DNA of 64,000 bases from Cyanophora paradoxa (Eukaryota > Glaucocystophyceae > Cyanophorales > Cyanophoraceae): the NCBI GenBank assembly GCA_004431415.1, contig QPMI01000590.1:62001-126000 (forward strand). Reading direction: 5' to 3'. The notes under the pieces are model-generated. The model was not told the DNA's origin and searched no databases. It was given only the letters and a program-made list of their open reading frames with translations. Below, in pieces: positions 23,528 through 34,215 of this stretch (its first letter is position 1; each line of letters starts with the position of its first letter). The translations under genes and the position numbers were made by a program.

Positions 23528-24082
23528 GCGCATTATGCGCGGAGCGTAGAATAAGATTTGTGCGAGCCGTCAGTGCCCCAGCCGAGACTCGAAGGAATTA
23601 TTATTTTTTGGCCGCACGAACCGCGGGTTCGACTCCGTAGCGCGGTCAAGGCCAAAAATAAATTCTCGCACCTTTGCATGCGAGGCCGCCGGCCAGAAGG
23701 CCGCGAAAAAAGGCGGCGGGCTGACAAGTAACAGCTCTCGGCTCCTAGACCGCCTAAGTGGGTACTAGCCTGATGAGCTAGCCTTCAGACAACGGCGAGA
23801 CTTTCCGCAAGGAGGCCCTCTAAGAGCCTTGCGACGAAAAGTCCTTATAATAAAGAGCCCAGCACCGGCATCTAGGAGCCTGCCCCCATCGGCTGAGAGC
23901 CCGTGCCACTAGCTAAGAGCTGGCACCCACAGCAGAGAGCTCAGCCGCCTAAGAGCTCGGCGCAAAATTTGCGAGCTGCGCTTCCGAGAGAAGAGAGCAT
24001 TTGCTCTGAGAAATCTAGCTGTCTTGCTAGAAGGCAGCACCTTAGACGTGCTGCACCTTAGTCTGCGCGAATCGCCTCGCGC
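23527..24082 (+). repeat. Split direct repeat A2 of the YR retrotransposon
   Basis: This is the internal copy of the 556-bp left repeat A1, with one visible substitution at 23610. It abuts B1 without spacer. The sequence after its end (24083-24281) is unique in the window. Confidence 0.92.
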
Positions 24083-24281
24083 CCACCCACCCACACCTCT
24101 AGAGATCGAGCCCCATTGGAGTTCGCTCCAGGGGACAGGGCAGGAGGATATGGCAAAGTCAAACTCGTTTTTCGCGACGACCTGTTTTCAAAACGGCCGC
24201 GCTTCGAGATTTACACTCCTTTCTTAAGGATAGTACTTTGCTGGCATTCTGAACCTGGCCCCCACGTTCAGTCATGCGGTG

Positions 24282-24727
24282 TGGTGTGTGCCCGGCGGGC
24301 GAAGCCCGCCGGCCCCACCTTCTAATTTCCCTAAGCCTTGATCGCTGCACTTACCAGCGATCGCTGTACCCCTCTTCCCGCGACGGTACCCCGATCACGG
24401 GAGCAGGACTAGCCTGAGGTTCCCGCCTGACGGCACGAACCTGGGGGTACAGCATTTTCTCCCAACTCGCAGTAGCTCGTTAGAAAAAAGCACTTGATGT
24501 CGACCCCTGGGGAAGCATCAGCCGGTATCCTCGGCTTGAGAGGACTGATAAACCGTGATTTCAACACGGTGGAAGGCCCTCTCCGGTTCGCGTCGCGAAC
24601 CGTGCTCCCCAACTGCAAAGTAGACAGAAACGCAGTTGATGGTAGAGAAAAGTGAAATATTCTAGTGTGTTCAAATAATCTAGTACATCTCGAGTACGGC
24701 GAAAAAGCACGTGAGGCCACGCATAAA
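24282..24727 (+). repeat. Split direct repeat B2, right end of the YR retrotransposon
   Basis: This is the right terminal copy of B1, identical as far as I can read, with the same hairpin at 24292-24312. The element ends at GCATAAA. The sequence after it (24728 onward) resembles 63541 onward, where the element is absent. Confidence 0.92.
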
Positions 24728-25189
24728 AATGCCCTTCCCCGGACCCAACTGACGCGCGCGGCAAGTCAGTGGCCCTTTTATATTGCTTCTTGTAAGCTGA
24801 CCGTCGGACGAGGCGTTCATGTGCATGGTGGAAATGAAACTTGAAAATCATGAAAATCACACGATATCGATATCTATCTCACTACATAAATATGCTTGTC
24901 CACATGATTTACATCTCAGTAATATAGTACAGATCCGTGCGCATCGCGATTGAATGCGGAATTAAACTAGCTCTAATCTGACAGGACGGACTAAAATCGT
25001 TGAAATGCACGCAATGCCGCGATATCGATGTACACGTGTGTTTAATAGAAACGTTAACCCTCCCTATAGCTAGGCCTGCAGCGGCCACTTAACAGGAGTA
25101 CTTGCAATCGCAAACTTGAAAATCTAGTGCACCGATTCATCTATACTACGGGACGAGCCTGCGTGCGGCGCGTCGCGCGCGGTCCGGCG
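24728..25189. other. Right flank of the YR element and intergenic sequence
   Basis: The first 50 bases match a dispersed repeat also present at 63541-63620, without the retrotransposon. GATATCGATATC lies at 24863-24874. The rest is AT-rich without coding signs and leads to the 3' end of the minus-strand TPR-like gene. Confidence 0.5.
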
Positions 25190-28100
25190 CTAGCCGGCCT
25201 GGATCTCGCTGACGCTGGAGCTGGCCATGGGGTGGACGGCGCCGGTGCCGGCGCCGGCGCGGGCGAGGCCGAAGAGGCGGGAGAAGAGGCCCGGGGCGCG
25301 GGCGGGGCGGGAGGCGCGGAGCTCGGCGAGGGCGGCGACGATGCGGGAGATGCGGGGGCAGTCGGCGGGGAAGGCCTCGGGGAAGCGCGTCCGGTAGATC
25401 TGCGCCGCCGTCGCCAAGTGGCCCGCCGCCTTCGCCTCCTTCCCTGCGCCCCGCCCGCCCCACCCGCGTCAGCGGCCGCGATCAGCGCTCCTCGGCCCCA
25501 GCCCCGCTGAATTGATCTCGCTCTGCTGTCATCAGCGGTGCGGCGGGGCGCACGGAGGGTAAGGTAAGTCTCGCCGAGCCAGAAGTGGTAGTGGGCCGTC
25601 AGCGGCGTCCGCATCTCCGGGTCGTTCCTCTGCGAACGAAGCGAGGCTCGCGGTCGCGGGCGGGGCGCCGGCGGGGGCGGGGCGCCGGCGCACGACGGAG
25701 GCGGCGAGGCCGAGGATGGTCCATTGGAGGATCGTCTTCGGCTTCACCATGTCCGAGTGCGTGCTGTGCGCCCCTCAGCAGAGCTCCACGGCGTCTATTA
25801 TTTAATGCCCGCTCAAAACATGTATATATATATACATTGCATGCTATAAAAACCAGATTTCAATATCCTTAGCACAGGATGATCTGATCATGAGTCTGCA
25901 CTTGCAATTGTCGGGCTCTCTAGATTTGGAGCGCGGCTCACGTGCATCTACTAATATGACCGATATCGCTAGCGCTGGGGGCCGAGGAGGGGCGGGCGGC
26001 GGGGCGCACTTGCGGACGGAGAGGTTGGCGTTGACGTCGTTCTCGGGCAGCGCGGGGTCCCCCAGCGCGACCAGCTGCACCGCACCGCAGCGCCCGCTCG
26101 GTCGGTCCCTCGGTCCCTCCCGCGCGCCCGGCGGGCACGGGCACCTGCTGCACGACCGCCTGCCAGACGCGCCTCGCATCCGCCAGCCGCGAGGGGCCCG
26201 CCATGATCAGGTTGAAGAACTGCCGCGGCGAGGCGCTCAATGTCGAGCGGGGCGCCGGGCGGCCGCGGGGCCGGCGCACGTGCATCGTCCGCATCCGAAT
26301 GGTGACCGTCCTGCACGCGCCGACGGCATCGAATCAGACGGGACGGACAGGCGAGCTCGCGTGCAGGGGGACGGGGACTCGAAGGGGGCGGACGTGTAGC
26401 CGGGCCCGAGCTGCTCGAGGATGGCGAGGGCGCGCTCCGAGGCCGCGATCGCCCCCTGCAGGTCCCCCCGCCACCGGCACGCCCCCACTGCCCGCCCCCG
26501 CCCCGCCCCGGCCCCCGCGATCAGCTGCAGGTCACGAGCAGTTGCAAGGACCCGAGCGGAAGGGAATTCGCGTCGAGGAATTTAACGGCGCGCATGCGCA
26601 AAACTTTTTCGAGATTGTCCACACTCTAAAGCTCGCGATCGAGAGAGTGTGGGCGTCGGTCGTCCTAGGCCTAGGCGTGCTGGAGCTCGAGGCCGTCCTG
26701 TGGCGCGCGCACCGCGGGTGAAGAGAGCGAGGTACTGCGAGTAGCGCGCCTCGGGGCTCTCCCCCTCCAGGTGGTACGCCTTCTCCGCCACTGCCCCCGG
26801 CCCGCCGATCGCAAAAGTCGATCAGAAACAACGAGGAGGTCGTCGCAAGGAGTGCATGCGCAGGCGCTCGGGATCTAGATTAGGCCTGCGGCAGTGGGGC
26901 GCCGCACCGTGCATCGCGGAGCGCGTCTGCCCCGTGGTGACTGCGGGTTCAGAGGGCGTGAGCGCGCGTGCCGGCCGGGGGCGGCGCCGACGGGAGGGGC
27001 CGGCGGGGCCGCGGGGCCGCCGGGGCGCACAGAGGAGCTCGGTTAGGGGGGGGATGAGGGCCGCCTCGAGGGCCGAGGGGGTCATCTGCCGCTTCACGAG
27101 CTCCGCCCACGCCTGCGCCCCGGCCCCGCACGAGCGTTGACGTCGAGCGCTCATTGCATATTCGCGCGGGAGAGGGGCCGGCGGGCCTCGAAGTAGAGCC
27201 CGATGGCGTCCATCTTCTTCTCGTACTGCTCCCCCGGCGTCGGCCCCGGCCGGAGCGCTGGGCGGGGCGGGGCGGTGGCGGGGCGGGCGGACGCGGTCGA
27301 GGGTCATGGCGCAGAAGAGGAGGGCCTTGGGGCGGAGGGCGCCCTCCGCCGCCCCCAGCTCCCCGCCCAGCAGCTGCACGCGCCCCACCAGCTGCGCCCC
27401 GCCCCGAAGCTCGGCGACGCTCTCACGGCCCCGGCCCGCAGCCCAACGCCGCGCCGCCGAGCTTCTTCGCGCACGCACGCGGGCGGCGAGGTCCAGCGGA
27501 GGGCGAAGAGGTCGTCGGCCGCGCGCGCCCGCTCCGCCGTGAACGCCTGCCCGCCCCGCCCGCCGCCCCGCGTCGGCCCCCAGCCCCCCGGGCAGGCCGC
27601 CGCGAGGCGCAGGGGCGAATTTTGAAGAAGCGCGGTAAGAAGCTCTTTATATAGCTAGACGATTTAAAGGCATCCTGGAAATCTTAGAGGAGACGAGCTC
27701 GTTGAGCTGGGGCGCGTGGAGCGCGGACCAGGACGAGGGCGGTGGCGTGGTCGACCATGAGCTCCGCCTCGGCCGGCGTCCACGCGGCCGGCGGGGAGCG
27801 CTGCAGGGCCGCCACCAGCGCCCGCACCACGCCCTGCGCCTGCCCCGCCCTCCCCCTCGCCCTCGGGAGCTCGAGGGGGCCGGCGGCCGGGGCGCACCAT
27901 CCCGGGCTTCCCGACGGCGCGCATCGCGGCGAGCATGGCGCGGACGGCCGTGCGCCCCGCGAACGTGCGGAAGAGGCTCGTGCCGAGCAGCCGCGCGTCA
28001 GAGAGCGCCTGCGGCCGTCATGACCAGGCCGCCCTCGAATTTAATTTCGGCAATTGCAAGCGCCAGAGGGCGCACCGCCGCGAGCCGCTCGGCGAGCTCC

Positions 28101-28778
28101 ATGGGCGGCCGCTCGCCGCTGCGGGTTCGAATTCGCTCGGGTCGGAGACCTCGGAGCCGGCGGGGCGCGCTGGCGGCGGGGCGGCACACACACACCTGCG
28201 GACCTCCCGCACGAAGACGTCGCCCACGGCCTCCACCTGCGCCCGCAGCGCCGCCGCCGCCGCGTCGTCCCGCATGACGTACGGCGGCAGCGAGCCCGAC
28301 TGCCCGACGGGAAGCGCGGTAAGCGGCGCGGGAGGGCCGGCCGGGGACCTCGAGCTCTGGGCCTGCGCCCGGGCCGAGGGACGGGCGCGGGCGGGGTGGG
28401 CACCGGCTGCCGGAGGAGGCGCTGCTGGGCCTCGAGGTCCATCGGGGCCGCCTCGGGGAGCGGCGCGCCGTGCTCGGGCGTGGTGTTCGCCGCCGCCGCC
28501 GCGAGCTCGAGCGCCGTCGTCCCCGCGACGTGCATCACCCGGTCCAGGAACTCCGCGTCGTCCTCCGTGTCGCCGGACGTCGACGCGCTCAAGTTCGCAG
28601 TCGGCTCGATCTCCCTCGTCGCCACTTGCAGCATCCCTGCCGGCGCGCGCGCGGGCGCGCGTGCGTCGATCGTCGGCCGCGGCGGCGCGAGGCCGAGGGG
28701 CCGGCCCGGCGGCCGCGGCACCTTCGATGTCCGGGCCCCGTTCGGCATCCTGGTGCTCGAGCTCCTCGGGCTCGCCAC
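25190..28778 (-). CDS. TPR-like repeat protein, family copy 3
   Basis: This is a multi-intron minus-strand gene. The start is the ATG at 28776-28778 (MASPRSSSTRMPNG) and the stop is the TAG at 25190. Blocks in protein order are TEDDAEFLDRVMHVAGTTAL, AAAAALRAQVEAVGDVFVRE, SDARLLGTSLFRTFAGRTAV, VRALVAALQRSPPAAW with MVDHATALVLV, RVQLLGGEL then RPKALLFCAMTLDRVRP, DAIGLYFE, AWAELVKRQMTPSALEAALI, AEKAYHLEGESPEARYSQYL, GAIAASERALAILEQLGPGY, TAHYHFWLGETYLTLR, and a C-terminal MATAAQIYRTRFPEAFPADC. Each block has a counterpart in the same order in the gene at 2419-5334 and most in 7829-12757. GC-donor introns recur. The function is unknown; the helical repeats suggest protein binding. Exon limits are approximate. 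Confidence 0.65.
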
Positions 28779-30900
28779 GCGCGGCGTGCGAGTGCGCGTG
28801 CCCCGCCATGCCCCGTTGTAATATAATTTAGGCTCGCTGACGCTGAGGCCTTCTGGACTTGGCTCGAGCGTGGAACGGTCCCAATTGCAACGCGCACTTG
28901 GAAGGCCCGCACTGCGGCAGCTGGTAACGCGAGTGGCTCTAGATCTGAAGTCTGGTGCCGGTCACCGAGCACAAATACGGGACGCGCCGGGTCGACGCGT
29001 TTGCTCGAGCTCCGGTCCCCGGGCCGCTGCTCGGCCTGCGACCCTAGGCCTGCCCTGCCCGATCGCGACCGCAGCGCTTTCGACGAGCTACCGGTAGCTG
29101 ATCACTGATGCCATGATGATCAGAGCCTTCTGATCAGAGCCGCCGCGGCGCAGTGCGCACGTCCATTAATATTGCAGAAGCAGCCTAGGCCTGAGGAGTC
29201 TGCTGCAGGACTCCACGTTAACGGGTTTCTTTGCCGGCGTACCCCCAGCTATCACTGAACTTGTCATGACTCATGATCAGTCACATCATCAGTGTTGTCA
29301 CTACTTGTCAGTGTAACTTGTCACTGAAGTTGTCAGCCTGGCAGACGGACTCAGCTGCAGAGACCCTAGGTGAGGCTAGGTCCCGAACTATATATTATAC
29401 ACTGTATCATCTGTATGGGTGGTTGAGTTCGACCTCGAAGCCTCCAAGGAGGTCGAGTCTTTTTTCAAATCACTTTCAAGTCTATTTTCTGAAATGTACA
29501 AAAAATCCATGGGTCCGCCCAATAAGAGGCTAAGAAATAGGTGAGAAATTGCCAATTTTTTGCAAGCTTTTAAGAGACTGCTAAGATCCTATCCGTTCGG
29601 ACCCCACAGCCAATCAAAAGCCCTCTCTTTGTACCGAGTACCTTCTCGTTCCGTGAATCGCCGCCAATCGCAAGCGCGCCTCCATTCTCCGTGCACGAAC
29701 GACGAACGACGAACGATCGCGGCGTGCGTCGCGTGCAGAGATGGTATTCCGAATTAACCCAAAAATGGACCATTTCGGAAACGTTTCCGAAATATTTCGG
29801 AAATATTTCCGAAATATTTCCGATATCAGGGGCCCCTCCCGAGGGCCCTTCTGCTGATGCCTGACGCTCCCTTTAACCTTCTTATGCTTTCTCTTATTGG
29901 TAACAGTCCAGTTTCGTGTCTTCCGGATCATCAGAACATGCGACAGTACAAAAGGGAAATTCACACCTCGTACCCCCTGCCAGCCTTGTTGGCGGCTGAG
30001 TTCCGGTTCTAGACGTCTACGATAGACTCCTATCGTGTTGTATAACCTTTCTATCACGTTTCCTATCATTTTAATGCGTTGTTTCGCCGTGTTTCGTGCA
30101 GAATGTGGCAAAAGGAGGGTACCCCCCTTTTTTAGAAACAATTCCTAATTAGGGGGGTCTCTCGGGACCTTTTCGGAAACAATTTCGAAATTGATTTCGA
30201 AATTGTTTACAAGCCCACACTCACGTGTGGTAAGCCCTGCCAATGCATGCCTGCTCGCTCAGCCTCCCTGTCTGTCTGCCTGATGGGGCTTAGATGGCTG
30301 CCTGCGGGTCCACGCCGCCAGTGAGCCCCCCCATGAGCTGCCAGGCTGCATGCCTCTGCCTCGCCCTGAGAGCCTCGCCGCCGCCCGTGGGGCCTCCACT
30401 CTGTCCACCAAGCCGCTGAGCCACGCCGCCAGGCCACCGCGCTCCGAGGCTGCACCCCACCCGGCGAGCCATGGCGCTGCGGCGCCCGGCGGCTGCCCCG
30501 CGCGCCTCCGCTCTGCCCGGCGAGCCACGCCGCCGCCCCTGGTGCCTCCGCCCCGTCCACCAAGTCACGCCGCCAGGCCGCTGCGCTCCGAGGCTGCGCT
30601 CCGCCTGGCGAGCCAGCGCCCCCGGGCCCGCCGCCACGTGCACGTGCACCTTATTCACCGCAGCGATATATTGGTACCGGCCGGGGTCGATGGAGGTCGA
30701 GCTCGAGCTCGAGGTTAGAGATATTAATATATATATATATATATATATATATTGGTTGGTGGAGCTCGAGCTCGAGGTGAAATCTAGGGGGGGATATATA
30801 TATATATATATCCCCCCTAGATCTCCAAATTTGGTGTCGACTGGGTTCTTGTGCTCTTCGAATTCGGCCCCCAGAGAGCTTGCGCAAAGCTTGGAAAAGC
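28779..30900. other. Intergenic region with palindromes, imperfect tandem repeat and AT microsatellite
   Basis: I see no gene. A perfect 20-bp palindrome lies at 29773-29792 (TTTCGGAAACGTTTCCGAAA) and leads into more CGGAAATATTTCCG palindromes up to 29825. A perfect 14-bp inverted repeat lies at 30178-30191 and 30194-30207. An imperfect direct repeat of about 150 bp covers 30400-30620. Iterated GAGCTC palindromes sit at 30699-30713 and 30762-30776 around an AT-dinucleotide run at 30724-30751. A near-perfect hairpin with a TA-repeat loop lies at 30783-30823. Confidence 0.55.
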
Positions 30901-31447
30901 TCTAAAATGATTAATGTATGGATGGGCATGCGTGAGGATGCGAGGGCGCGCGGAAAGATGGGCAGGTTCGTCAAGGATCGAATTCTCGGGGTCGGCTGGG
31001 TCCTCGCGGCCCAGCGCATCTGCAAAGCGCGCGGAAGGGTTTGTCTATATCTCAAATGCTTATACTATTGTTCCGCGCATGCGCCGCGGCGTGGGCGCGC
31101 GGAAAGATGTCCAGGGCTGTGCAGGATCGAATTTTTGCCGAACGGGAGCCTTCCTGCGCTGTTCCGGCCCCGAAAACCGGATATCTGGAGTGCGCAAGCC
31201 GTGCTATGTCTATGCGCGCGAGAACGCATCGATTGCGCGCGTCGCGGGACAGGGCGGGACCGGCTGGGTCAAAGTTTCGGCCGATTCTTCGCACTGGAGT
31301 CTCGACGGCGCCCGAAATCGAGCTTGCAGCGGTGCGCACGCCCTTGGCTCTCATTCTGTACCGCTCTGGGGGGTTTCTGGTGCGCTTTCGTCGCGGGACC
31401 GGGCGGGACCGGGTCCCACATTTTGGGATTTCGTGATCGAAGCGGGG

Positions 31448-31455
31448 TATAAATA
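31448..31455 (+). promoter_or_regulatory. TATA-box-like element in satellite block 1
   Basis: TATAAATA sits after AGCGGGG and before TCGGAATCGATC. The same context recurs at 32581. Transcription from here is inferred only from the motif and its repetition. Confidence 0.35.
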
Positions 31456-31501
31456 TCGGAATCGATCTGCGAGAGAAATTCGATTTTCGCTCGACGCCCA
31501 C

Positions 31502-31681
31502 GGGAGAGCGGTCGTCTTAGGGAAGCCAGGATCGAAATTGATTCATGACAGCTCTCGAGATTGCAGCGTACAAGTTCGAGATAAGATCCATGGGAGAGCG
31601 GTCGTCTTAGGGAAGCCAGGATCGAAATTGATTCATGACAGCTCTCGAGATTGCAGCGTACAAGTTCGAGATAAGATCCAT
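31502..31681. repeat. Exact 90-bp tandem duplication
   Basis: Two adjacent 90-bp copies (31502-31591 and 31592-31681) begin GGGAGAGCGGTCGTC and end AGATCCAT. They read as identical. The block lies just downstream of the first TATA-like element. Confidence 0.9.
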
Positions 31682-32580
31682 GAGACAGGGTCGATGGAAA
31701 GTTGCGTGACGTCATCGTCGAGGTAAGTGCGTGAATTGATTCAGGACGAGTACTGGGCGAACACGTGGGACGGACGTAACCTGGAAGTTACAGGAATTTC
31801 GCTCGCCGAGGGCTAGGAGATCTAGAGTGTTGAGGGGAGGGGCGAGGTTCTCGTGGCCAGGCGCATGCGCAGAGCTTATAAATCGCTTAAACAGAATCTT
31901 GGATGCGTACAGGATCGATATCCAGGGCTGCGGAGGCGAGGGCGCGCGGAAATATGTGAAGGCCTGTCCAGGATCGAAATTTTCGCGTCGGCTGGGTTCT
32001 CGTGCTCTGTCGCGGCCGCAGAACTTGCGAAAGGCTTCGTTTAGATCTCAAATGATTACTCTAGCGTTGGACATGGGTGAGGACGCGAGGACGCGCGGAA
32101 AGATGCACAGGTCCGTCCAGGATCGAATTTTCGGGGACGGCTGGGTCCTCGCAGCCCGGCGCATTTAGAGACCGTGCGGAAAGCTTCTTCTACATCTCAA
32201 ATGCTTATACTATTGCTCTGCGCATGCGCCGCGGCGTTGGCGCGCGGAAAGGTGCCCGGGGCTGTGCAGGATCGAATTTTTGATGTCGGACACCTTCCTG
32301 CGCTGTGCCGGCTCCGAAAAGCGGATATCTGGAGTGCGCAGGCCGTGCTATGTCTATGCGCGCCAGTACGCATCGATTGCGCGCGTCGTGGGACCGGTCG
32401 GAACCGGCAGGATCGAAATTTCGGCCGGCTCTCTGGACTGGAGCTTCGAGGGCGGCCGAAATCGAGCTTGTCGCGATGCGCGCGCTCTTGGCTGTCATTC
32501 TGACCGCTCTGGGGCGTCCCTGGCGCGCTTTCGTCGCGGGACCGGGTCCCACTTTTTGGAGTTTCGCGATCGAGGCGGGG

Positions 32581-32588
32581 TATAAATA
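32581..32588 (+). promoter_or_regulatory. TATA-box-like element in satellite block 2
   Basis: TATAAATA lies in the same context as the copy at 31448, preceded by GAGGCGGGG and followed by CCGGAATCGATC. Related blocks at about 33712, 35575 and 36345 have lost it (TTAAGTACCGG or TTAAGTTCCGG). Confidence 0.35.
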
Positions 32589-32805
32589 CCGGAATCGATC
32601 CATGAGGGAAATTCGATTTTCGCCCGACGCCCAAGAGGGGAGCTATGAGTACGGAAATAAATCAGTGGAGGTTGGCCGACTGTCAGTTCTACTGTGTCAC
32701 GTCGGAGACCGTTCGCCTTCATTGCGGAGGTTGCGACTCTGGACGCTCGGACCAATCGGACTCGAGTGGAAAAAAAATAAATGGGCACGTTCACCATCGA
32801 TCAAC

Positions 32806-33030
32806 GGACAAGATCCGTGCTCCTGCGGAGCACTAAGTACGGCGAAGCCTCGCGGACGCCCTCGCGGCTGTCACAGTAGGCCTATAGGGCACTGGCCAGC
32901 GGCCTGGCCGATCGCGAACAGCTTTCTGGTTGGAAGCTGGCCGGCTGACGGCCAGTCCAGCTACCGCTGGCCGGCTAGAGGAATATAACTAGAGGAATAT
33001 TAATGTACTGAGGAAATAAAGGGAGGCCGG
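32806..33030. repeat. Linker repeat, copy 1
   Basis: This block starts near ACAAGATCCGTGCTCC and ends near AAATAAAGGG. It is similar to 33988-34215 with small indels and substitutions. It includes a short hairpin (GTGCTCCTGCGGAGCAC). Confidence 0.8.
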
Positions 33031-33251
33031 AGCAGGTTGAGATTAGAGGAGATGAATTATATATAATATTGTTGAGAGGGAGGCCCGGGAGGGGCAAGGT
33101 TCTCGCGGCCAGGCGCATGCACAGAGCTTGCGAATCGCTTAAACAGAATCTTGAATGCATATAGCTATAGCATCGATGTGCGGGGCTGCGGAGCTCGAGG
33201 CGAGGGCGCGCGGAAAGATGTGCAGGTCCATGCAGGATCGAATTTTCGGGG

Positions 33252-33989
33252 TCGGCTGGGTCCTCGCGGCCCGTCGCATACGCAAAGCGTGCGGAAGACT
33301 TTGCCTACATCTTAAATGCTTATGCTATCGTTCCGCGCATGCGCCGCGGCGTGGGCGCGCGGAAAGATGTCAGGGCGCGTGCAGGATCGAATTTTGGCCG
33401 TCGGGTACCTTCCTGCGCTGTTCCGGCTCCGAAAAGCGGATTTCGGGGGTGCGCAGGCCCTGCTATGTCCATGCGCGCCAGTACGCATCGATTGCGCGCG
33501 TCGCGGGACCGGGCGGGACCGGCTAGCGCTGGATCAAATTTTCGGCCGACTCTTCGCACTGGAGCGTCGACGGCGCTTGAAATCGAGCTTGCGGCGATGC
33601 GCTCGCCCTCGCGCGGCATTCTGTATCGTTCTGGGGCGTCCCTGGCGCGATTTCGTCGCGGGACCGGGCGGGACCGGGTCCCACCTTCTGACTCGGACTG
33701 CATTTGTCGGAGGTTAAGTACCGGAATTGATCCAGAGGGAAATTCGATTTTCGCGCGACGCCCACGGGCGAGCGGTCGTCTTAGGGGAGCCACGACGCTA
33801 AAAATGGATCTAGAGAGGTCTGTGGGGGTTAGGGTAGCTGAGTCATTAGCGGCAATCGCGTCCGTGTCGAGGCAGAATTAATAATTCGTCCTCGAGGGAG
33901 TGCGACGCGGAAATTATTTAGCAGGGGGGATCTTGAGTGGAAAAAAAGGTTAAAAAAGGAATTTATATCGGCGGTTTTTGGGTTTGAGA
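33252..33989. repeat. 738-bp duplication, copy 1
   Basis: This stretch is repeated at 35885-36622 with a constant offset of 2633. Both copies give identical translations in several frames on both strands, so they appear to be exact or nearly exact copies. It begins inside a 149-bp unit and ends at GGGTTTGAGA. Confidence 0.9.
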
Positions 33990-34215
33990 CAAGATCCGTG
34001 CTCCTGCGGAGCACTAAGTACGGCGAAGCCTCGCGGACGCCCTCGCGGCTGTCACAGTAGGCCTACAGGGCACTCACCGACTGCCAGGCTGGCCAGCGGC
34101 CTGGCCGATCGCGAACAGCTTTCTGGCTGGAAGCTGGCTGGCTGACGGCCAGTCCAGCTAGCGCTGGCCGGCTAGAGGAATATTAATGTACTGAGGAAAT
34201 AAAGGGTGGAGCAGA
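33988..34215. repeat. Linker repeat, copy 2
   Basis: This is the second copy of the block at 32806-33030. Here the motif GAGGAATATTAATG is present once, while copy 1 carries an extra partial duplication of it. Confidence 0.8.

Larger units (their letters stand above)
14922..24727 (+). mobile_element. DIRS-order (PAT/Ngaro-like) tyrosine-recombinase retrotransposon
   Basis: This 9.8-kb element has the split direct-repeat organisation of PAT and Ngaro elements. Repeat A1 (14922-15477) is at the left end. The body follows, then B1 (23082-23527) fused to A2 (23527-24082), then a 199-bp spacer, then B2 (24282-24727) at the right end. The body encodes a gag-like region, reverse transcriptase, RNase H and a separate tyrosine recombinase. 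No integrase, no aspartic protease and no Dam-like methyltransferase is visible after the RNase H, which favours a Ngaro/PAT type over DIRS1. There is no target-site duplication, as expected for recombinase-mediated integration. A1 and A2 differ at one site that I could see (15005 c, 23610 g) and B1 and B2 look identical, so the insertion is recent. Confidence 0.93.
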
